Assembly: GCA_902766325.1 (NCBI GenBank)
Contig: CACXDF010000020.1
Location: 1 to 13,071, forward strand
Origin: an uncultured Eubacteriales bacterium
Lineage (GTDB): Bacteria; Bacillota; Clostridia; Christensenellales; DTU072
Length of the DNA stretch: 13,071 bases
Reading direction: 5' to 3'
Shown here: positions 8,072-13,071 of the stretch, piece by piece
Position numbering within the stretch: position 1 is the first letter of the stretch
How the letters are laid out: every line of letters begins with the position of its first letter
Notes under the pieces: generated by a model
What the model saw: only the letters and a program-made list of their open reading frames with translations
Told to the model about the DNA's origin: nothing
The model's database searches: none
Made by a program: the position numbers and the translations under genes

Positions 8072-8994
8072 GAGTGATCTTTTTGGGTACGCCGGCTTTT
8101 GCCGTAGGCGTATTGGATCGGATAGCGCGTTCTTCGCACGAGGTAGTCTGCGTCGTGACGCAACCCGATCGCGAATGCGGCCGCGGAAAGAAGGTATCCG
8201 CCTGTCCGGTCAAAGTTTATGCCGAGGAACACGGTATACCGACCCGGCAATATGAAAAAATCAATCTATGCGTAGAGGACTTACGCGCGTTCGACGCGGA
8301 TATCATGGTGACTTGCGCATACGGACAGATACTGCGCCAACAGGTGCTCGATCTGTGTAAACACGGTATCATCAACGTGCACGCGTCGCTTTTACCTGCC
8401 TATCGCGGGTCTTCTCCGGTGGAATGGGCGCTTATTAACGGCGAAAAGGAAGTGGGCGTGACCATCATGCAAACCGAGCTCGGCGTCGATACCGGCGCGA
8501 TGATCCTGCAAAGATCGATCAAACTCGACGGAACGGAAAACGCCGCCGAAACGTTGGAAAAGTTGAGCGTATTAGGCGCCGATCTTATCGTGGAAGCGCT
8601 TGATCTGATCGAAAAAGGCAAAGCTGTTTTTACGCCGCAGGACGAAAACAAAGCGACAAAATGTCGTATGTTCGTCAAAGAGGACGGAAAGCTGTCTTTT
8701 GAAAAGAGCGCCGCGGAAGTACATAATTTTATCCGCGGGATAAATCCCCGTCCGGGCGCTTTTGTTTTTTCCGAACAAGGAAGGATCAAAGTGCTTCGCG
8801 CGTTACCTATCGAGTATCGCGGAGGCAGCAAGGCGGGCGAGATCGTAGAAGCCGATCCGAAAAAAGGCCTGATCGTAAAATGCGGAGAAGGGTATCTAAA
8901 ATTATTGCAAATTCAAGGCGAAAACGCCAAGCCGATGAGTAGCGAAGACTACTTGCGTGGTAAAAAACTAACGGTAGGAAAAGTATTCGAGTGA
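8068..8994 (+). CDS. fmt: Methionyl-tRNA formyltransferase
   Basis: Transfers a formyl group from 10-formyltetrahydrofolate to initiator Met-tRNA. 308 residues, the usual length. The N-terminal formyltransferase domain begins MRVIFLGTPAFA and carries the catalytic triad Asn103, His105 and Asp141 in INVHASLLPAYRG and GVDTGAM. The loop GRGKKVSACPVK near residue 38 contacts the tRNA acceptor end in this family. The C-terminal OB-like tRNA-binding domain starts near residue 205 (FIRGINPRPGAF). The ATG overlaps the def stop by four bases and is preceded by AAAGGAA; the stop overlaps the rsmB GTG start. Confidence 0.97.
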   Translation: MRVIFLGTPAFAVGVLDRIARSSHEVVCVVTQPDRECGRGKKVSACPVKVYAEEHGIPTRQYEKINLCVEDLRAFDADIMVTCAYGQILRQQVLDLCKHGIINVHASLLPAYRGSSPVEWALINGEKEVGVTIMQTELGVDTGAMILQRSIKLDGTENAAETLEKLSVLGADLIVEALDLIEKGKAVFTPQDENKATKCRMFVKEDGKLSFEKSAAEVHNFIRGINPRPGAFVFSEQGRIKVLRALPIEYRGGSKAGEIVEADPKKGLIVKCGEGYLKLLQIQGENAKPMSSEDYLRGKKLTVGKVFE

Positions 8995-10178
8995 CGGGAA
9001 AAGAAATATACGACGCCGCGTCCGTTCTTGCGGAAGTTACGGGCAAGGGCGCCTATCTGAATATCGCACTGAAAAAAGCGACCGGAAGGGGAGCGCATAT
9101 GCTCGTGTACGGCGTGATGGAAAAATACTGTCTGCTAAACAGGATCGCCGACGAACTGTGTGATAAAATAAAGAACAATCTTCGTCCGTATATGCTTGTC
9201 GGGCTCTATTGCGTCGTAAATAAGGTAGCTCCTTTTGCCGTGATCAACAAAGCCGTTTCCGACGCGTTGACTTATGGGGGCAAGGGCGCGGTCAAGGGCT
9301 TTTTTACCGCGGTATTGACAAAGGCCGACCGCGCGGAATATTCTTTACCCGCTCCCGGTAAAAAGGGGTACGACGAAGTACGCTTCAATTTACCTTCCTG
9401 GCTCGTCGGAATGTATAAAAAAGAATTTCCGGATTCTTATGCCGAGATCATCGACAATTCGGAGAAGCACAGGGTGCATATCGTAGCCTGTTGTTCGGAA
9501 GAGGAGATCCGCGCCGCCGATCCTTACGCGGAGAAGACGCAAACCGGTTATTTCGTGAAGAACGGAGAGACGATCGGCAAATTGTTCGAGCAGGGGAAAG
9601 CGACGTATATGAGTCTCGGTTCGACGCTCGTATGCGAAGCAGCAGGAGAGGTGAAAGGTAAAAAAGTGCTCGATTGTTGCGCCGCGCCGGGCGGAAAGTC
9701 GATCTATTTGGCGAAGAAAGGGGGTAAAGTCACTTCTTGCGACGTCTATCCGCATCGCTTGCGCCTGATCGAAGCGTACGCCAAGCGTATGAATACGGTC
9801 GTGACCGTTCGCGAGCAGGATGCTACCAAGAAAAACAGCGACTTTTTATCGGCGTTCGACACGGTGCTTTGCGACGTGCCGTGCAGCGGGTTCGGAGTAA
9901 TCGATAAAAAAAGAGACATCGTTATCAATCGTACGTACGACGATATTATCGCGCTTTCCGAATTGCAGTCGGAAATAATAAACAACTGCTGTGATTACGT
10001 CGTAAAAGGCGGCGTGCTGGTCTATTCGACCTGTACCGTTTTTTCGTTGGAAAACGAGCGCGTAGTCGAGAAGTTTTTGAGCGGACATAAAGAGTTCACG
10101 TTGGAAGAAGAGCATCGGTATCTTCCCGACGGAAAGGGTATGGAGGGCTTTTACGTATGCCGGATGAGAAAAAATTGA
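8991..10178 (+). CDS. rsmB: 16S rRNA (cytosine-967-C5)-methyltransferase RsmB
   Basis: Methylates C967 (E. coli numbering) of 16S rRNA using S-adenosylmethionine. 395 residues, shorter than the common 430-450; the N-terminal NusB-like RNA-binding domain (about 1-120) appears compact. The C-terminal Rossmann methyltransferase domain shows the SAM motif DCCAAPGGKS (228-237), the motif IV Pro-Cys (297-298 in DVPCSGFG) and the motif VI Thr-Cys (347-348 in YSTCT). Both active-site cysteines of the m5C RNA methyltransferase family are present. It ends PDGKGMEGFYVCRMRK, typical of RsmB. The start is GTG overlapping the fmt stop (GTGA), with AGGAAAA upstream. Related Nop2/RsmF proteins are possible in principle, but the N-terminal domain and the fmt neighbour favour RsmB. 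Confidence 0.93.
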   Translation: MTGKEIYDAASVLAEVTGKGAYLNIALKKATGRGAHMLVYGVMEKYCLLNRIADELCDKIKNNLRPYMLVGLYCVVNKVAPFAVINKAVSDALTYGGKGAVKGFFTAVLTKADRAEYSLPAPGKKGYDEVRFNLPSWLVGMYKKEFPDSYAEIIDNSEKHRVHIVACCSEEEIRAADPYAEKTQTGYFVKNGETIGKLFEQGKATYMSLGSTLVCEAAGEVKGKKVLDCCAAPGGKSIYLAKKGGKVTSCDVYPHRLRLIEAYAKRMNTVVTVREQDATKKNSDFLSAFDTVLCDVPCSGFGVIDKKRDIVINRTYDDIIALSELQSEIINNCCDYVVKGGVLVYSTCTVFSLENERVVEKFLSGHKEFTLEEEHRYLPDGKGMEGFYVCRMRKN

Positions 10179-11212
10179 GCTTGCAGGATCTGTCCGAAAA
10201 GAAGATATCCGAAGTTCTTTCCGGGTACCCTTCTTTCCGCGCGAAACAAGTCTATCTTGCTTCCATGCAATATAAAGAATATGAGCAGATGAGCAATCTG
10301 CCCAAAGATATCATTGCGTTCCTCAGTGAGAGGTACGACGATACGGCGGTTCGTATCCAAAAGGTCTTCGAGGGGAAAGACGGTACGGAAAAATATCTGT
10401 TTTTACTTCGGGACGGCAATATGATCGAGGGCGTTTTTATGCCGCACGGGTACGGAAACACCATTTGTATCAGTACGCAGGTAGGTTGTAGGATGGGTTG
10501 CGCTTTTTGCGCGTCGACGCTGAACGGTCTCGTACGAAATCTGACCGCCGGAGAAATGCTCGGACAGGTGCTTGCCGTCAACGTCCGTCACGGCGGAACG
10601 CTCAAAAAAAGAGCGATCACCAATATCGTATTGATGGGAAGCGGAGAGCCGCTCGACAACTACGACGAAACGACCGAGTTTTTACGTCTCGTTTCGGCCG
10701 AAAACGGTATCAATATTTCTTTACGGAATATTTCTCTTTCCACTTGCGGATTAGCGGACAAGATCAAACTTCTTGCCGACAGCGGGCTATCCGTGACGCT
10801 TACGATCAGTTTGCACGCGCCTACGGACGAAATTCGGGAAAAGATCATGCCCGTGGAAAGAAAATATAAGATCGCCGAAGTGTTGGACGCCGCTCGGTAT
10901 TATTTTGCCAAAACGGGCCGACGGGTGATCATAGAATATTCGCTCATCAAAGGAGTCAACAGCAGGGTGGCGGAAGCGAAAAAGCTGGCAAGGCTCTTAC
11001 GCGGTTTTTCCTGCCACGTCAACCTGATCAACCTCAACGAGGTAAAAGAAAGAGACCTTTCCGGGGTGGATAAAGCGACGGCGGACGCCTTTATGACAGC
11101 TCTTACGGAAAGCGGGATCAGCAATACGATGCGTCGTTCGATGGGTAACGATATCGGAGGCGCTTGCGGACAACTCAGAAGAAAATTCGTCGGGGAGGAA
11201 GGGACTTATTAA
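10157..11212 (+). CDS. rlmN: Dual-specificity 23S rRNA/tRNA adenine-C2 methyltransferase RlmN (radical SAM)
   Basis: Makes m2A2503 in 23S rRNA and m2A37 in some tRNAs by radical chemistry. 351 residues, the family length. The [4Fe-4S] motif CxxxCxxC is Cys111, Cys115, Cys118. The upstream Cys104 and the methyl-carrying Cys337 (NDIGGACGQLRRKF) match the two catalytic cysteines of E. coli RlmN. The SAM motif reads MGSGEPLDNYD, with Ser at the usual second Met. The chosen ATG overlaps rsmB by 22 bases and is nine bases after GGAGGG (10142-10147). A TTG at 10175 in a TTGA overlap is an alternative start but has a poorer ribosome site. Cfr-type 8-methyl resistance enzymes share the fold; the context and RlmN-like C-terminus argue against Cfr. 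Confidence 0.95.
   Translation: MPDEKKLSLQDLSEKKISEVLSGYPSFRAKQVYLASMQYKEYEQMSNLPKDIIAFLSERYDDTAVRIQKVFEGKDGTEKYLFLLRDGNMIEGVFMPHGYGNTICISTQVGCRMGCAFCASTLNGLVRNLTAGEMLGQVLAVNVRHGGTLKKRAITNIVLMGSGEPLDNYDETTEFLRLVSAENGINISLRNISLSTCGLADKIKLLADSGLSVTLTISLHAPTDEIREKIMPVERKYKIAEVLDAARYYFAKTGRRVIIEYSLIKGVNSRVAEAKKLARLLRGFSCHVNLINLNEVKERDLSGVDKATADAFMTALTESGISNTMRRSMGNDIGGACGQLRRKFVGEEGTY
11192..11198 (+). promoter_or_regulatory. Strong ribosome binding site deciding the rsgA start
   Basis: GGGGAGG lies inside the 3' end of rlmN, and its last base is nine bases before the ATT at 11208. No ATG, GTG or TTG in the rsgA frame occurs from 11103 until the GTG at 11319, so this site has no other in-frame partner nearby. 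It is the main positional evidence for the unusual start. Confidence 0.75.
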
Positions 11213-12056
11213 AGGCGTCGTCACAAAAGCCGTTGCCGGGGCGTTTTCCGTCGAAACGGAAGAAGGGATCCGGACCTGCTCGGTCAGAGGAAAGATCAAA
11301 AAGGACATCGACATTTTCGTGGGTGACCGCGTAGAAGTCGAAGAGGACGTGATAGAGAGCGTTTATCCGCGAAAAAACGTTCTGATCCGACCTTACGTCG
11401 CCAATATCGACGCGCTTTTTATCGTCCTTGCGCCCGTTCCCGAACCGGACTGGGTTTTGGTGGAAAAACTGCTTCTTAACTGTCGTCAGGAAGGGATACC
11501 GGTCGCGATCGTATTCAATAAATGCGAACTTATGGCAAGAGAGGAAGAAGAGCGGCTCCTCGCGCCGTACCGACGGGACGCCGACGTGTTTTTCGTCAGC
11601 GCAAAAAAACAGATCGGCCTGGACGCTCTTGCTTCTTATATCGAAGGCAAGACCGTCTGCTTTGCCGGGCAAAGCGCCGTCGGAAAAACGTCGCTCGTCG
11701 CCGCCCTCGGGAGCAAAGATCTGGTCGTCGGAGATCTCAGTAAGCGGATTCGTCGCGGTAAGAACACTACGCGCGCCGTGGAGATACACGACTTTGCCGG
11801 CGGAAAGCTGGTGGATACCTGCGGTTTTTCCGTGGCGGAAAGCATCGATATCAAGCCGGAAGAACTGATTTACTATTACGAGGACTTTTTAAAGGTGCAG
11901 AACAAGTGTCGGTTCGCCAATTGCAAGCACATCAGCGAGCCCGGCTGCGCCGTAAAAAAAATGTTGGAAGAAGGTACCTTCGACAAAGACAGATACGAAC
12001 GGTACGTCAAGTTATATCGTGAGTTGGAAGAAAGGAGGAAAAAGCAATATGTCTGA
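11208..12056 (+). CDS. rsgA: Ribosome small-subunit maturation GTPase RsgA, probable ATT start
   Basis: A circularly permuted GTPase (YjeQ/YloQ/CpgA) that checks late 30S assembly. With the ATT start it has 282 residues. The N-terminal OB-fold (IKGVVTKAVAGAFSVETEEG ... VGDRVEVEE) is followed by the permuted G domain: G4 as NKCE (104-107), SAK, G1 GQSAVGKT (154-161), GRxxTT-like RRGKNTTR, and G3 as DTCG (203-206). The zinc motif is Cys234, Cys239, His241, Cys247 in NKCRFANCKHISEPGC. G4 normally ends in Asp and G3 is normally DTPG. The first canonical start codon in frame is the GTG at 11319, but using it would delete most of the first OB-fold strands, which are clearly coding and family-like. 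A start at ATT 11208 gives the typical MKG-type N-terminus. It overlaps the rlmN stop by five bases. The prpC-prkC genes usual between rlmN and rsgA are absent. Confidence 0.88.
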   Translation: MKGVVTKAVAGAFSVETEEGIRTCSVRGKIKKDIDIFVGDRVEVEEDVIESVYPRKNVLIRPYVANIDALFIVLAPVPEPDWVLVEKLLLNCRQEGIPVAIVFNKCELMAREEEERLLAPYRRDADVFFVSAKKQIGLDALASYIEGKTVCFAGQSAVGKTSLVAALGSKDLVVGDLSKRIRRGKNTTRAVEIHDFAGGKLVDTCGFSVAESIDIKPEELIYYYEDFLKVQNKCRFANCKHISEPGCAVKKMLEEGTFDKDRYERYVKLYRELEERRKKQYV

Positions 12057-12696
12057 CGTTTTGATCGCGCCGTCTATTTTGAGCGGTGACTTTTGCAACA
12101 TGGAAAAGTCCGTCCGGGATTTGGAAAAGTGGGGCGGAGACTGGGTCCATTGCGACGTTATGGACGGCGTATACGTGCCGAATATCACTTTCGGGATGCC
12201 GATGATCGCCGCTATCCGCAAGATCACGCAAAAGACCCTGGACGTTCATCTGATGATCACCGAGCCGGAAAAATACGTGGAACGGTTTGCCGACGCGGGC
12301 GCCGATATCATTACCTTTCACCCGGACGCGTCGAAAGATCCGAGCGCCTGTATCGACCTTATAAAGGGCAAAGGAAAGAAAGCCGGCGTCGTCTTTAATC
12401 CCAACGTGTCCGTCGAAAAATACGCTTATTTATTCGATAAATGCGACCTTGTCGTCGTGATGACGGTATACGCCGGATACGGCGGACAAAAGTTGATACC
12501 GGAGTGCATAGAGAGGATACCTCTCATCAAAAAGCTGTCGGGAAATAAGATCCCCGTCGAAGTAGACGGAGGGATCAACAAAGAGACGTATGTTTTGGCG
12601 CTCAAAGCGGGCGCGGACGTACTGGTCGCGGGGAGCGCCGTTTATAAAGCGGCAGACCCGGCCGACGTGATAAGAACGATACGAGGCACTTTATAA
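12049..12696 (+). CDS. rpe: Ribulose-phosphate 3-epimerase
   Basis: Interconverts ribulose 5-phosphate and xylulose 5-phosphate in the pentose phosphate pathway. 215 residues, a TIM barrel. IAPSILSGDF (Ser9), the metal and acid/base residues His34, Asp36 (HCDVMDG), His67 (DVHLMI) and Asp173 (EVDGGI), and the phosphate-binding VAGSAVY (193-199) are all present. The usual loop VNPGFGGQ reads VYAGYGGQ (140-147), and the usual VHAEA reads FHPDA, so the active-site rim is divergent. The ATG is ten bases after AAAGGAGG (12031-12038) and overlaps the rsgA end by eight bases; an in-frame upstream start at 12019 would precede this ribosome site and lengthen the protein without family support. rsgA-rpe is the standard Firmicutes order. 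Confidence 0.95.
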   Translation: MSDVLIAPSILSGDFCNMEKSVRDLEKWGGDWVHCDVMDGVYVPNITFGMPMIAAIRKITQKTLDVHLMITEPEKYVERFADAGADIITFHPDASKDPSACIDLIKGKGKKAGVVFNPNVSVEKYAYLFDKCDLVVVMTVYAGYGGQKLIPECIERIPLIKKLSGNKIPVEVDGGINKETYVLALKAGADVLVAGSAVYKAADPADVIRTIRGTL

Positions 12697-12706
12697 CGGG
12701 CGTTTT

Positions 12707-12714
12707 CATATAAT
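12707..12714 (+). promoter_or_regulatory. Possible sigma-E-like -10 element before spoVM
   Basis: CATATAAT lies 25 bases before the spoVM start and differs at one position from the Bacillus sigma-E -10 consensus CATACAnT; it also contains TATAAT. I do not find a convincing -35 at the expected distance for either sigma-E or sigma-A. Bacillus spoVM is transcribed by sigma-E in the mother cell, which makes the match suggestive only. Confidence 0.3.
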
Positions 12715-12734
12715 GATCCGAGTAAAGGAGGATC
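12715..12734 (+). repeat. Small inverted repeat around the spoVM ribosome site
   Basis: GATCC (12715-12719) and GGATC (12730-12734) could pair as a five-base stem with a ten-base loop. The Shine-Dalgarno AAAGGAGG (12724-12731) lies in the loop and the 3' arm. The stem is short, so its stability and any control of translation are uncertain. Confidence 0.35.
12724..12731 (+). promoter_or_regulatory. Ribosome binding site of spoVM
   Basis: AAAGGAGG is a full match to the anti-Shine-Dalgarno core and ends eight bases before the ATG at 12740. It supports translation of a 23-codon reading frame that would otherwise be ignored for its size. Confidence 0.85.
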
Positions 12735-12739
12735 GAAAT

Positions 12740-12811
12740 ATGAAAATCATCTGTTTGAGTTGCCCCAAGTTTATTAAAAAAATAATCCGCTTCTTTTGCG
12801 GAAAGGAATAA
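12740..12811 (+). CDS. spoVM: Stage V sporulation protein M (SpoVM), 23-residue membrane peptide
   Basis: A 23-codon gene. The peptide begins MKIICLSCPKF and continues IKKIIRFFCGKE. It aligns without gaps to Bacillus subtilis SpoVM (26 residues) with Met1, Lys2, Pro9-Lys10-Phe11, Ile15, Arg17 and Gly21 identical, and with hydrophobic residues at matching positions 3, 6, 12, 16, 19 and 20. SpoVM is an amphipathic helix that recognises the convex outer forespore membrane, anchors SpoIVA for coat assembly, and interacts with the FtsH protease; Pro9 is important for its localisation. The place after rpe matches Bacillus (rpe-thiN-spoVM), here without thiN. A perfect Shine-Dalgarno precedes it. 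Three cysteines (5, 8, 20) are unlike the Bacillus peptide. A chance peptide of this size cannot be excluded by one sequence, but residue pattern, ribosome site and synteny agree. Confidence 0.85.
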   Translation: MKIICLSCPKFIKKIIRFFCGKE

Positions 12812-12817
12812 CGGACT

Positions 12818-13071
12818 ATGGTTACGAAAGATGAAAAAGACTATATTTTTTCCGGATTGAAGACTATGCACCCGAACGCGGGATGCGAACTGAACTTTTC
12901 TTCCGTGTACGAACTCCTCGTGGCCGTTATTCTCAGCGCGCAATGCACGGACAAACGGGTCAACGAAGTGACGAAGAAACTTTTTGAAAAGTACAACACG
13001 CCCGAGCAGATCGCTCCGCTGACCGTGGAAGAACTCAAACCGTACATATTCAGTTGCGGTTTTTATAACAA
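12818..13071 (+). CDS. nth: Endonuclease III (3' partial)
   Basis: The first 84 codons of a gene that continues past the window. The protein is a DNA glycosylase/AP lyase that removes oxidised pyrimidines. CELNFSSVYELLVAVILSAQCTDKRVNEVT, then YNTPEQIAPLTVEELKPYIFSCGFYN, follow the Nth family closely, including the SAQ(A/C)TD substrate-pocket motif. The helix-hairpin-helix lysine, the catalytic aspartate and the iron-sulfur cysteines lie beyond the end. The ATG is six bases after the spoVM stop, and its likely ribosome site AAGGA (12803-12807) is inside the last codons of spoVM, so translation may be linked. nth is more often next to dnaD in Bacillus, so this position is a lineage feature. MutY is a relative but differs in this region. 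Confidence 0.93.
   Translation, partial: MVTKDEKDYIFSGLKTMHPNAGCELNFSSVYELLVAVILSAQCTDKRVNEVTKKLFEKYNTPEQIAPLTVEELKPYIFSCGFYN

Noticed and set aside
10157..11212. rlmN as a Cfr antibiotic-resistance methyltransferase
   Set aside because: Housekeeping operon context and the RlmN-type C-terminal NDIxxACGQL segment; no mobile element nearby.
12019..12048. rpe starting ten codons earlier at 12019
   Set aside because: The extra residues (MSWKKGGKSN) include the translated Shine-Dalgarno of the ATG at 12049 and are not part of the Rpe family N-terminus.
11319..12056. rsgA starting at the GTG at 11319
   Set aside because: It would remove about 37 residues of family-like OB-fold sequence and has no good ribosome site; the upstream frame is open and coding.
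12786..12802. Hairpin TCCGC/GCGGA at the end of spoVM as a terminator
   Set aside because: The stem is five bases, there is no following T-run, and it lies in spoVM codons just before nth.
1..13071. Mobile elements, CRISPR arrays, tRNA or rRNA genes, phage or defence genes
   Set aside because: I looked for repeats, integrase or transposase motifs and RNA gene signatures and saw none; the genes are syntenic core genes throughout.

Overview
This window looks like chromosome of an endospore-forming bacterium of the Clostridia (Bacillota), probably an uncultured anaerobe of intermediate GC. The gene order is the conserved Firmicutes block pcrA-ligA followed by yicC-gmk-rpoZ-coaBC-priA-def-fmt-rsmB-rlmN-rsgA-rpe-spoVM. 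The individual proteins match clostridial family versions, for example a LigA of the 'SLDKA' type. A finer lineage guess (Christensenellales-like) is only an impression. Every gene is on the + strand. I see no tRNA, rRNA, CRISPR array, insertion sequence or phage gene, and no gene-free stretch longer than 72 bases.

Region 1 (1-2445) is a DNA repair and replication pair: the 3' end of the UvrD-family helicase pcrA and a complete NAD-dependent DNA ligase ligA, almost touching. Region 2 (2446-2517) is AT-rich and carries a strong sigma-A type promoter (TTGTCA, 17 bases, TATAAT with an extended -10 TG). Region 3 (2518-12696) is a tightly packed run of eleven genes that this promoter could drive as one operon: yicC (RNase), gmk (GMP kinase), rpoZ (RNA polymerase omega), coaBC (coenzyme A synthesis), priA (replication restart), def and fmt (formyl-Met chemistry), rsmB and rlmN (rRNA methylation), rsgA (30S maturation GTPase) and rpe (pentose phosphate pathway). 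Most junctions are stop/start overlaps, which suggests translational coupling. Region 4 (12697-13071) holds a micro-gene of 23 codons that I identify as spoVM, the membrane-curvature-sensing sporulation peptide, then the 5' part of nth (endonuclease III), which runs off the window.

Three points deserve attention. (1) The 23-codon spoVM gene is short enough to be missed by ordinary gene calling, but it has a perfect Shine-Dalgarno site, the key SpoVM residues and the expected position after rpe. (2) rsgA has no ATG, GTG or TTG at its expected N-terminus. Conserved sequence and a strong Shine-Dalgarno site point to a rare ATT start overlapping the rlmN stop. (3) Genes usual for this block in Firmicutes are absent: remA between yicC and gmk, and the phosphatase/kinase pair prpC-prkC between rlmN and rsgA. 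I found no wholly new multi-gene system; the window is mainly core housekeeping with these local oddities.
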